From Pohlia nutans (taxonomy: Eukaryota; Streptophyta; Bryopsida; Bryales; Mniaceae): a stretch of DNA of 64,000 bases. Below, one piece after another: positions 33,501 to 43,760 of the stretch. Numbering within the stretch: the first letter of the stretch is position 1; the number at the start of each line of letters is the position of its first letter. Under the pieces are notes generated by a model, which was given only the letters and a program-made list of their open reading frames with translations, made no database searches and was not told the DNA's origin. The translations under genes and the position numbers were made by a program. The stretch lies in the NCBI GenBank assembly GCA_022496805.1, contig CM040090.1:4396001-4460000 (forward strand), read 5' to 3'.

Positions 33501-35556
33501 ACTTAAAGTGATGGCCACTCTCCTAGATATTGTGATCTCACCAAATGTATGTATGCGTATCCAGCTATCGCCTCAAGGTATATTCACTGCTGCTAAAGCA
33601 GTGATAGATTTCCATGATCTTCTAGAGGGTGGGGATCAAATGTGGATGAAATTGAAGAAAGATCTGAAAGCAGACGACGTCTGCGTTAAGCCAGTTGGCG
33701 ATGGGTGCTCAACAGGTGTCGCGAGACTGAGGTGGGTTGTTATGCCACTTTCACTTTGTGCTTGCAGACAATGTAATTGTGAACTGGTGTTTTAGTTTTT
33801 GTATCCAGTTTAAATCTCGCCTTCAGGACTTTAGTCTAGTTTGGGGCGTGTTTTTTTCCACGTGTCTTGGTTATGGAATGTATATTCTAACTGGAACTAA
33901 GTGTCATAAGTAATGATGACTATATGCAAAGTACAACTGACCATGTTTGATGTTTTGCAGTTGTGCCGACGATTTGGCAGCATATGTTAAGGCCATCCAA
34001 ACTGGCCAATCCCAGATTCATCCTGGAACTTTTCTCAAGGTAGGTGCGCCTGTGCCATGTCATGTTTGGAGTTCTTACTGTTTTTGGCTTGGATTTGGAC
34101 GGTGATGTTGTTCGAGTAACGGCAATGGCTTTCCCGTTAATGTGCAAGTCATGTTCCATGCACACAATAGGGGTTTCAGGATAATTAGACTGTTTCATGA
34201 AGAGAATCTGGTAGGTCTCCTTCTGGTCTCCTCATGGTCACAGTGATGATATGGAGGCCTCCGTATGATTATTATTGTGAACATAGGAAGACCTCCTGAT
34301 GAATTATGGGGAAGATCCTCTTTATGATGATGTCTGAAAGTTCTTGAAACAGTCTAATTTTATTGAAAACCTTGTTACACCATGCATAACTTACTTCAAA
34401 TTTAGTGTTTGTAAGGATCAGCAGATGAGCAATCTCTCATTTTTTTAAAAACTTTTACAGGCACATGGAATCGTCGAGATGCCGGATCCCTCACCTAAAT
34501 GGCTTCTGTTTGAGCCATTTATTGAGACAGACGATGTAGTAGTGGTACCCTCCAACACAGGAGGAAGTGCAAGGGACGGAGAACTGTATTGGGAAGGCAA
34601 GAGTCGCTGGCTAGAGGTCACTGTAGGAGTTCTAGGCCTGGACGGGGTCATGCATGCACTCAATCCCAGTATCACTGTCAAGGAATCAGGAGGTATATTG
34701 ACACTCGAAGAAAAATTTCAAGGTTGGTGATACTTCGGTTTCTCCTTTGAAAAATTGCTCCAGATTGGACGTGATGTCAAAATTATTCTCACCAATCAAC
34801 ATGACGAGGACGTCTGATTGATGAGAGTAACTGTGGATTCTATTCATTGTGTGGCAGGTGGAACTGGGGTTAATTTGACTCCACCACCTTCATCACTCAT
34901 CAAGTAAGTTCGCTGTTCACGATTTCTGATTTACAATGTGTCTCTTGTAACAAGTCTGTCAGACTCATACTGCGAAGTAGAAGTTTGATATTCTTTGGTG
35001 GTCTGTTTACAGGGAAGATGCGATAGCAGCATGTAGAAAACGCATAGAAATCGTGGCCAACACTTTGGGTCTTGAAGGATTTGCACGTATTGATGCGTTC
35101 GTGCATGCTGATACCGGGGAGGTACAGCTGTTTGCTTGTGCATTTGAAGAGTCTCACCTAGAAAATACCTTGTGTAAGGTTTTTGGACCAATATTAATTC
35201 TCCTCGTTTGCAATGTATCAGGTACTTATTATTGAAGCTAACACAGTGCCCGGAATGACTCCATCTACGGTTCTTATCCATCAAGTACATGTTGCACCCC
35301 TTCCATTGATTGATGCGGGCTGGATTATGTTACTGTAGAATATTTATCATCTGTTACTGTCTACTTCAATGTCCGCAGCATTTTTCTCTTAAATTATGTG
35401 CATGACATGAACTTTTGCAAACAGCACACTAATTCTCCTCACGCTGGCCCCATGTTCCAGGCTCTCACAGAGATACCACCAATGTACCACAAGACTTTTT
35501 TCAGGAAAGTAGTTGATCTGGCGCTTCTTCAGCACTCAAGGAAACAAATCTCCTGA
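27554..35556 (+). CDS. DDL: tandem two-domain D-alanine--D-alanine ligase, plastid type
   Basis: 25 exons: 27554-27747, 28049-28211, 28450-28521, 28680-28723, 28870-28981, 29162-29233, 29340-29402, 29678-29755, 30114-30206, 30419-30538, 30673-30759, 30984-31166, 31277-31324, 31473-31730, 31970-32070, 32224-32462, 32971-33039, 33302-33366, 33565-33731, 33961-34039, 34461-34722, 34858-34903, 35013-35121, 35222-35284, 35461-35556. They sum to 2,883 nt (960 aa) in one frame. Residues 1-64 are Ser/Arg/Ala-rich, as in a plastid transit peptide. The N-half (about 92-450) has GGPSAER with Glu103, HGQFGEGG from 185, VKPARSGSSVGV 267-278, KY 360-361 and DIN 424-426. The C-half (about 500-960) has GGDSSER with Glu509, HGSIGENG from 644, VKPVGDGCSTGV 728-739, EEKF to 855 and EANTVPGMTPS 913-923. 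The enzyme joins two D-Ala with ATP for peptidoglycan; in moss it serves the plastid wall. No neighbouring gene of that pathway is visible. Confidence 0.95.
27836..28012. mobile_element. TTAA MITE, family M copy 2, in ligase intron 1
   Basis: 177 bp running from TTAACCCTAATTGGGG to ATACTTAGGGGTTAA. It ends 36 bp before the exon 2 splice acceptor. The inside (CCAACACATGCAAAGTTCTT, then CACTGATTCTAGTGATATAAAA) matches 37671-37899 and a fragment in intron 2 near 28260-28365. Confidence 0.75.
28260..28365. repeat. fragment of the M repeat in ligase intron 2
   Basis: GCAACACATGCAGTGTTCTT and GAGTTCGGTGATATAAAAT match the interior of the M elements. No TTAA termini remain. Either it is an old copy or intron 2 shares ancestry with intron 1. 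Confidence 0.55.
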
Positions 35557-36609
35557 CGTTTGCAAGATTGCGAACTTTTACTTAAATCTGAAAATTGATA
35601 CCAGTTAGCATTTTGAGAACACCGAGTATCAGGTCCTAGCCATGCGCATCTGCAGCTCTATACCTCTGGTTTCTTAGAGTATAATTGTAATATTATCAGG
35701 CAGCAAATGTTAATACTTGCTAGATCATCGATCAGTAAAGCTAGTAAGGTAGACGACCTATTTCCGATCACCTTAAGCAATTCAGCATACTTCCGGTGGA
35801 GTAACGAATAGGCAAATAATTTTGCAGTGTAGGGAAATAGATTTGAAGAAGATCACATATTTTTGAACGAATTTTCGGGCAATATTGAATTTACTACGAA
35901 TTTTCAAAGTGAAGATTCTCTCCAACCCATTCTCGCAATATAGGCTGACCTATTTCCAAGAATTGTAAAACTAAATTTCGAGAACACATGATATCATACT
36001 AACTTGGTAACAAATTTCTATTCTTGGCGCCAACCATTCCATATTAAGAAGAAACATGTTTCCATCACCGTTTATGAATGAATTTGAAAATAATGCAGGC
36101 TGCTTCACGGAAATAGGTCTCCCTATATTGCGTGATTGGGGGCCTGATCGGAAACAGGTAGTTGCTGCAATTATTGCAGTAGCAGAGCATATCTGAACAG
36201 TAGGATGACCCTCCTACAACGCCATCTTAGATTATCCTGCACACTTTTCCCGCTGTCACTTGTCACAGTCACTGTCACACATTCAAACTATGTCATAAGG
36301 TGGATGACCCAATAACCGACGTGTACTATAAACCAACAATATCTCCAACAGGTGTTCATTGAAAGCTTCGAATTCTATACCAGTATTAGATTTTCATGTT
36401 GGTTTATGGACCATCCACTGTAGTCAATGTTTGAGACATGAGGAAATCACAAGTGGCACCTCACTTCATAAGTTTGTATAATTGTTGATATGGGACTTTC
36501 TAAGAGTTTGAAACACTTTTGATCACGTTCTAAGAGTTTGAAACGTCAACATGTTTGTTTATCATGTGATACGCAATCTTCTAAAAGTTTGAAACACACT
36601 TTCGATTCC
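35557..36609. other. 3' flank of the ligase gene
   Basis: The first part must hold the ligase 3'UTR. From about 35700 to 36609 I see no genes and no element termini. Confidence 0.4.
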
Positions 36610-36939
36610 TTAACCCTTAAACGTCAAGAGGCCTGCTTTGAGGCATCCCAAGAGAAACTCAATGTGAATTTTGTGATTTGGGCATCCATATTCATATTGC
36701 CCAGTGTGATTTGAACCAAAGTAATTAAAAAAAACCAAGCACTTGGGTTTTTTTTAATTACTTTGGTTCAAATCACACTGGGCAATATGAATATGGCCAG
36801 ATCAAAGCTTGAGCTTGGCTGCGCCAGGCTTACCCAACCCAAGCCTCCCCTTTGTTGCCCCATGCAATATAAGTTATTCCATCCTTCCTCGTATATTCAT
36901 ATATTCTGGAAAGACTCTAAATCCCCTCCAGGACGTTAA
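36610..36939. mobile_element. TTAA element L containing a perfect long hairpin
   Basis: The left end is TTAACCCTTAAACGTCAAGA, like family K. The right end is CCAGGACG then TTAA, with the CCCTTAA part lost. Within it, 36686-36736 and 36746-36796 form 51-bp perfectly complementary arms around a 9-base loop. That is far better conserved than the element ends. Confidence 0.7.
36686..36796. repeat. perfect 51-bp inverted repeat
   Basis: The left arm begins CCATATTCATATTGCCCAGT and the right arm ends ACTGGGCAATATGAATATGG. The arms, including the eight-A and eight-T runs, match at every position I compared. The loop is short. A transcript would fold into a long stem. Confidence 0.9.
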
Positions 36940-36942
36940 CCC

Positions 36943-37674
36943 TTAACCCCTAAAGGTTGGGCCTATGACCATAGAATCATGTTTTATCTGTCACATTCAA
37001 TTTTGCTACTAAAAATAATACAAGAATTCAAATTTATATTTTTAGTAGATGAAGTCACATGTCTCCTACAAATCATGATTTTTTCATAAATTTTTAGTGA
37101 AAATTTAAAATTACTATGGTTTTATGAAGTGATTGCAAAGAAAATCTATATCAATTACAAAATGTACTAGAAAATTCCGATTACTTTACCTAAGGTGTAA
37201 TTACAATGAAAAAAAGTTCAGTTGATGAAAATCATCCGTGTATCTAAATTTAGAAATTTTGCTACACCTTGGTGATACCTACCAAACTTGTAACTACAAT
37301 AAAACACTCAATCTTCAGATTTTTCCAAAAATTTAAAGACGAGTAAAAACTAGATTTGAAAGCTTCATTTTGTTAGTTATGTTCAAATGCAATGGAACTC
37401 ATTTTCATGGCCTAAATTTAGTTTAAGTAGAACAAGCAAGAAATTCAAAATACACTACACGGTGAATTGTTTTTACAAGTCTTTTGTAGTTTGGACCCCA
37501 TGTAAAATCTAAAAATAACTTGAACGATTTGAATTTAATTTGAAGGGGTGGCATCACCAAACAAAAGCCCTTCACATAAGGAATTGGATGAAAATTGTCC
37601 ACGCAGAAGTTGGAATTGAACAGTCGAATTTAGCCATCGACCAGTTTTTCGACTTGCCGGCAGTTAGGAGTTAA
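36943..37674. mobile_element. TTAA MITE, family S
   Basis: 732 bp running from TTAACCCCTAAAGGTTGGG to GGCAGTTAGGAGTTAA. The ends are imperfectly inverted. It begins 3 bp after the right TTAA of L, and its right TTAA is shared with the next element. Confidence 0.6.
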
Positions 37675-37899
37675 AGGACCAAGAGCCCAAATTGAGCTTC
37701 ATGTTTTTCTGGTAGTTTTGAATAGGTCTGATGTGAACTTATATTGTTTAAATTTATTTGTTGTTAAATCAACACATGCAATGTTCTTTACTGATTCCAG
37801 CGATATAAAACTTGGTCTCATATTAATTATATTTTTCACAATAGGGTCAATTGAATTTGTCATTTTGAAACTATGAATCCTTGGTCCTTTAGGGGTTAA
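37671..37899. mobile_element. TTAA MITE, family M copy 1
   Basis: The right end is TTGGTCCTTTAGGGGTTAA. The left begins TTAAAGGACCAAGAG, which has lost the first CCCCTAA of the terminus. The interior matches the M element in ligase intron 1. Confidence 0.7.
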
Positions 37900-38329
37900 T
37901 GCAAGAGGACAAAAACTGCCCCCTATTTTGAACATGTAGGGGCCCACCTTAAAAAATAACTCCCTCTTCCAAGGGTTTAAAATTCCCAAGGGGAGTCCCC
38001 CTAAACCAAAATTAGACCGTAGGCCCCAAATTTACAAAAAAATTGCTAATAAAAAGACCTTAGGGTGTCTAAAATGGAAATTTCAGAAAATAGGGCCCAT
38101 GGTTGAACAGTAGCCGCATTAATGCCCGCGGGAGGGGGGGGGGAGATTTAGAGTCGGGGGATATATTCCGACTTGACACCCGCATATTAGGTAACTTTGT
38201 ATTCTCGTGGATTTTTCTTTTGAAGCTCGTCCGATGTGACCAAGGCAGGTTGAACTTAATGAACTGCGCCAAAATATATCCTCTCCTCTCCCCCTGTAAT
38301 TGCATGTATTCCATACTTCTTTAATCTTG

Positions 38330-38474
38330 GCGCAAGTTGGGAATTTAGCCTTGCTTCTTCAATGCCTTTCCAAACCATCAATCTATTTCAATTTTAGTTG
38401 AGAAAACCCACTTTTTCCCCCATTGTTCTCTTATAACTAAGTCCATCGGGTTTACTTTGACATTTAAGGGTTAA
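38330..38474. mobile_element. right end of a family K element
   Basis: TTTACTTTGACATTTAAGGG then TTAA, with upstream similarity to K copy 1 (TTGAGAAAA.C.ACTTTTT, CATTGTTCTCTTATAACTAA). The left end may be the L terminus at 36610, with S and M inserted between, but this is not certain. Nothing else is supported in 37900-38330. Confidence 0.5.
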
Positions 38475-38854
38475 GATATGTGCACCCATAATCATTGTTG
38501 ACACAAAAAATGACCCCTATATTTGGGCCCAAATGCAACACTAAAACCAAATATTTGTTACACAAGATGTACACAATTGAAACATGAGAGCTTAGGATTG
38601 ATAGACAATTTTTTTTAAATTCATAATTTAAACATATAGTGTCCAAAGAATGCATGTTGAAGTGCATTGGAATCCTTTTAACTTGCTAGTAAGCCCCGAA
38701 AATTTATTTTTGTATAATAATTGTAGCTATGCTCACATACTCAGTATTAGTGGGGAATGATAGAGCATCCACAACTCTTCACATTAGAGATGCATGGCAT
38801 ATGCTGCCATAGGAGGAGGTCAATGAGAAGCATTTTTCCACATAGTACAGTAAC

Positions 38855-39105
38855 ACCATAGCAGGTTTGCCACCTGGCGAACGAATATTTAAAAAAAATA
38901 AAAAAATAAGGTTCGCCTCTCGAAAACTGAATTTCTCAATTTTCGTTTTTAGCAAAAAATCAGTAAAAATGACCTTAAATAGCTTAGAAATAACAAAATA
39001 TTTCAAAAACTAATTTATTCTATTTTCCGTTTTTCTGTCTTCAGAATTTTTTAATTTTTACGTTTTTAATTTTTAGAATTATTTTAGGACGAACCTGCTA
39101 TGGTA
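38855..39105. repeat. candidate MITE with CCATAGCAGGTT ends
   Basis: ACCATAGCAGGTTTGCC at the left, and GACGAACCTGCTATGGTA at the right, are inverted copies. The inside is AT-rich. A target duplication is not clear. Confidence 0.5.
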
Positions 39106-39254
39106 CTACGGTAGTCACTGGGAACGGAAGAAGTAAGGCTGACCGACACGGCATGGTGATTTGGCTCTCAACATCCTAGCCGTGATAGAAATCAGGGCAA
39201 AAGGCTATACTATGTGCTTTTTAAAAATGATTATGGTTGCATCTCATTCTCTTG

Positions 39255-40226
39255 TACAATAGGGTGACATTCAAATTGGCCGTTTAGTAGTTCCAGGGAT
39301 AGTGTCCTACACTGCTGCCAACTTTGACACCCTCCCCAAAGCTGAGAAATTGTTATTTTACCATGAAAATTTGGGGGCAGCATCATCTTTATGTTGAAAA
39401 CATGCATACCAAATTTCAAGTCCAGTAGACTTATACAAAAAAACTTATGCAAGATCTACCAACATGGAATAGCAGCTAGTGTCACAGTTGCCAACTTTGA
39501 CACCCTCCCAAGAATTGAGGAAATATTTTTTGCCCATGAAATTTTTGGAGCAAAAACATTTTTATGTTTTTTGCATGTGTGGAAAATTTCAAGTCCAAAA
39601 GACCCATACAAAAAATAATATTCCAAATCTACCAACATGTGTAGTTTTGAGAAACATGTTGATAGATATGGAATAACTTTTTTTATGTATGTCTTTTGGC
39701 TTTGAAATTTATCCCACATGTTACCAGCGTAGAGATGATCTTGTGCCAAAAATTTCATTATGTATCAACAAAAACTCAATCCTAAGGAGGGCGTCAAAGT
39801 TGGAAGTAGTTACCCCCTTTGTTTCTCAAAACTACACATGTTGGTAGATTTGGAATATTATTTTTTGTATGGGTCTTTTGGACTTGAAATTTTCCACACA
39901 TGCAAAAAAACATAAAAATGTTTTTGCTCCAAAAATTTCATGGGCAAAAAAAATTTCCTCAATTCTTGGGAGGGTGTCAAAGTTGGCAGCTGTGACACTT
40001 TTCTCACAGCTATCCCATGTTGGTAGATCTTTCATAAGTTTTTTTGTATAAGTCTCCTGGACTTGAAATTTGGTATGCATGTTTTCAACATAAAGATGAT
40101 GCTGTCCCCAAATTTTCATGGTAAAGTAACAATTTCTCAGCTTTGGGAGGGTGTCAAAGTTGGCAGCAGTGTAGGACACTATCCCTGGAACTACTAAACG
40201 ACCAATTTGAATGTCACCCTATTGTA
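39255..40226. repeat. large foldback element FB1
   Basis: TA then CAATAGGGTGACATTCAAAT at the left, with the exact reverse complement then TA at the right. The two arms, nearly 480 bp each, are each made of two diverged tandem units of about 170 bp that open with CCAACTTTGACACCCTCCC. The arms stay similar along most of their length. The TA flank suggests a mariner-type foldback. ORFs in the arms are by-products of the repeat. Confidence 0.85.
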
Positions 40227-41093
40227 CAGTCCCCGGCAATATGTCTTGCAACCCCACTTTCAAACCTCACACTAAAACATTTATGACACTCACTACAACG
40301 GTTTGTTGACTATGAAATTTTGCATGTACCACCGCTTGGACTTAAAGCGTTTTTGGGCCAAATTTGGTAAGTTAAAAATGAACGGTTTATGAAATAATGC
40401 TAATTTTCCAACTTTCAAGCCTCTGTTAAAAAAAAATCATATATGGTACCCAATAGCTGCCATGAATCCAAATTTTTGGTAGAAGGTAGAAGTTGCAATG
40501 AAGAACAATATGGTGTTATAAAAAATAATGGTATTCCTAGGTATTTTTTTGTTCAATTGCAATTCACATTTTAATAATGATTCCAAATTTTAGTTTGATT
40601 ACAAAATAAAGTAAATGACCTTTTTCTCATCTTTTTGTGACACCAAGTTATTCCTTACTATGACAGCATGGTGTAACAAAAAAAAGTGAGAAAAGTAGAA
40701 AATTACTTTATTGTATGATTAAACTAAAATTTAGCCTACTTTTTAAAATTTCGAATTGCAACCAGACACAAAAATACCTAGGAATACCATTATTTTTTAT
40801 AACACCGTATTGATCGTCATTGCAACTTCTACCTTCTACCAAAAATTTGGATTCATGGCAGCTATTGGGTACCATATATGATTTTTTTTTAACAGAGGCC
40901 TGAAAGTTAGCAAATTAACATTATTTCATAAACCGTTCATTTTTAACGTACCAAATTTGGCCCAAAAATGCTTTATGTCCAAGCGGTGGTACATGCAAAA
41001 TTTCATAGTCAACAAACCGTTGTAGTGAGTGTGATAATTGTTTTAGTGTGAGGTTTGAAAGTGGGGTTGCAAGACATATTGCCGGGGACTGTA
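40225..41093. repeat. large foldback element FB2
   Basis: TA then CAGTCCCCGGCAATATGTC at the left, with the reverse complement then TA at 41092-41093. The arms of about 400 bp are inverted copies (for example CAAGCGGTGGTACATGCAAA in the right arm). The left TA is also the right TA of FB1. CAGT-type ends with a TA target fit Tc1/pogo-like elements. Confidence 0.85.
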
Positions 41094-41489
41094 CTATACT
41101 TCCTATAAAGTGTTGGTGTTTGGTTGGGGTTTGTCTTAAAATTTGGTAGGCTATAGTGGAATGAGAATCATTGGTGGATGCAGCCTGTCTATCAAGGTCG
41201 ATTGAAAGGGTTGTTTAAGTTAGGCTGCAAAAGGCTACGCATGTTGTTAACCCTTTAGTGCCAAGGGAGGTTATGTTGAAACTACAGTTTTTTGGAGTTT
41301 TTTTTTAAACTCTCTCTGTTGAAATTAGGGATATTGTCAATGATATCCAACTATATAAATGTAAGTATAGCTTAATCAAACAAGTGCTAGTTAAACCTTG
41401 GTAAGATCAGACCATTGAATTGGAAGATTATAGCATGTCTTTGAATCGTATAATGCACATTCAAAATTGAGATTTTGGACGGTGTGTGA

Positions 41490-41786
41490 CTCGGGGGGGG
41501 CACTCCCTTGAATATTTTGTATACACGTGCGATAATGACCTATTTATTTGGGGGGTTATTTTAGCAAAAAAAATTAGCAAAAAAAATTATAAGGTGATGG
41601 TATTTTACATGTAAAAAGCCTGAGAATATTATATGTGATGGTATTTTACATGTAAACATGTTTCACTTTTTAAAAATCCCCTATTTTACATGTACATTTT
41701 TTACAAAATTTATCTACAATGAATATATTGGACCCTATTTTTTATCGCACGTTGTTTCTAAAAAATTTGCCAGTGAACCCCCCGAG
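41490..41786. mobile_element. hAT-like MITE, family G copy 3
   Basis: 297 bp with left end CTCGGGGGGGGCACTCCC and right end CAGTGAACCCCCCGAG. It is flanked by the identical 8-mer GTGTGTGA (41482-41489, 41787-41794). Interior similarity to G copy 1 is limited to the first 100 bp. Confidence 0.88.
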
Positions 41787-43062
41787 GTGTGTGACTTCAA
41801 AGTTAAATAGATTTTGGGTTAAATTTTCAAAAATGAAAGTGAAGATGTTTAACAATGACCATATTCAACACCTCTCTCTATTGCAATCTTTCATGTCAAG
41901 AACGGATTCACACGTAATTATTGTGAATTTTATAAGTGAGAGCAACTTATGCATATACGGTTAAGGACAAAAAATTATACGTTAATATATGAAAGGAGTT
42001 GGTACATTGATTAAGATCGGAATACATACACTAATGGAACATGAACAAGAGAATACAATTTGAAGAAAATAAAAAAACTAGATAACAAACTTCCAACGAC
42101 AAGAAACATTGCATAGTACATGTGTTGTATGTGTAAGTATTTGCTATATTTTGAGGTATTTCAATATCATTTTAACCCTTAAACATCCCATGGGAATAGT
42201 ATATACGTTGTCATAGAATTGAAATTTCCTGCCAACAAAAACCTCTAAATTGGAATCTTAAAAGCTCATTAGAACCGCATTGATCTAAATTTCAACTTAT
42301 CTTTTGAACTCAAACCTATTAACCCTTTAACGCGCCAGCGTCCAGATTCTGGACGCTGGATGATTTCTGACGCGTCCCTTCACCGCGCACGGTGATGTTT
42401 TTCATCCATTCAATTTTTTTTTAATTCTTGTGCTAGTTGACTACCATTTGTACGGTATGGATCTTCAAAATAAGATATTGAATTTTTTTTGATAAATAGC
42501 AAAAGCGGTTTATGTCAAGTTTCATTCTCAGTTCAAAAAGCTCGGGGGGTGCACTCCTTGAAAAAAAATAAGGATATATGTGCGATCCAAGGGCATTTAA
42601 ATGGGGGCTATTATTTTCCTTTCCTCTATTTTTTGGCACCCTATGATTACATAATTTTCTACTTTGGGTCATTAAAGTACGGGCATATATTAATTGTAAT
42701 TTTTGATTTCCATCTATATATCATATGCTATATTACTTCAAATTTTTTTTTGAAGATGGCAAACAAGTGCTTAGAAACAAAAAACAATATTGACATGAGA
42801 AAACCAGAATAGCAACGCAAGTGCTTACAAACAAGGAATAAAACTGTGTTAAACAACACATTCACCAAAATGGACTTCCTTACAAATGGAAGTTCACAGT
42901 GAGAAGGTTGAAAGGATTGACAGTAGTTGTAATGCTTAGGGTGTGTTCATGAGCTCAGCTAAATTTGCAGAACATCTTACACTAGCAAAAAAAAAATGGA
43001 AATGCACATATAAGCCTCATTCCTACATATGACTACCCTCAGATTTTGTCTATTCTCCCTCT

Positions 43063-43140
43063 ACCTGCGCTGCAACACAGAGAGACAAGAACTTAGATGA
43101 GCTGCAACACAGAGAGACAAGAACTTAGATGAGCTGCAAC
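43063..43140. repeat. 32-bp tandem duplication at a splice acceptor
   Basis: GAGCTGCAACACAGAGAGAC, continuing AAGAACTTAGAT, occurs twice in a row, with a third partial unit at each end. Read on the minus strand, each unit ends in TTGTTGCAG or GTGTTGCAG, so the acceptor of the cargo gene's last intron is duplicated. Confidence 0.8.
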
Positions 43141-43760
43141 AACCAAAGATGCAAGAATGAATGCATTACATTTTAGCACACAAGTCTTGCAAGTAAAGTA
43201 GACAGGCATGGTTGCACAAAGAAACTTAGAACAAAAATTACCTTTGGGGTGGTCAAGTCCGGGATCATGCTGCTCGAACAGCTGGGGTAATCCAAATGTG
43301 TGGATTTGGATGCATAGTCTCGCCGGTAGCTGTCTCCAGCTTCTTGGCGCCCCGCCCCTTTTGGAGCTTGGAGCTCAGTACTTGCAAGTGAGATCCCCCA
43401 ATGCTGCGGTGCCGAGGCGCTCAAACATGTCCACCTCAAGAGACCAGGATTCTGAAAGCAATGAGCATGCTTGCTCATACCAGGTCATGATCCACGCCAT
43501 ATCCCGCTTCCTTGAGCGCAAACCAACACGAGAAAGCCCACGATCACAAACTGGATTCATACCTCAGATTTCTTTGGGATGCGACACTGCTCGTCAATGT
43601 CCCAGAACATGAACGGCCAATTCACGCATGCACCCTTCTCCAAACGCAAACGCAAATCTGCGTAAGTGTCTCCACATTGACAAAAAAACGAGCTCAGAAG
43701 TTCTGGCCACGCATCCTTATCAACGACGGTGTAGAGTTTGATTTTTTGATTCAATGCCAT
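43125..43760 (-). CDS. unrecognised spliced gene carried in a hAT-like element
   Basis: Model: exons 43760-43563, 43451-43242 and 43133-43125 with GT..AG introns of 111 and 108 bp, giving 138 codons before TAA. Exon 1 reads MALNQKIKLYTVVDKDAWPE and includes GDTYADLRLRLEKG and NWPFMFWDIDEQCRIPKK. It has balanced amino-acid use unlike the AT-rich flanks and looks truly protein-coding. Exon 2 is less sure. The strong acceptor gives NPGLLRWTCL..., while a weaker upstream acceptor would give QACSLLSESWSLEVDMFERL and stop at GDLTCKY. I do not recognise the family, and nothing suggests a transposase. Upstream on the minus strand (43780-44060) there are several AAACCCTAA teloboxes, suggesting that the promoter came along. 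It could be a captured host gene fragment. Confidence 0.5.

Noticed and set aside
35431..35460. Earlier splice acceptor for the last ligase exon
   Set aside because: Using the AACAG acceptor at 35424 would add 12 residues (HTNSPHAGPMFQ). The acceptor at 35460 gives the family-like IHQALTEIPPMY join.
37900..38330. A gene in the region with the G-run at 38130
   Set aside because: Short frames on both strands without introns, start context or domains.
39832..40179. 115-residue open frame in FB1
   Set aside because: It is the inverted copy of the frame at 39391-39618 in the other arm. It has no start context, splice signals or known domain.
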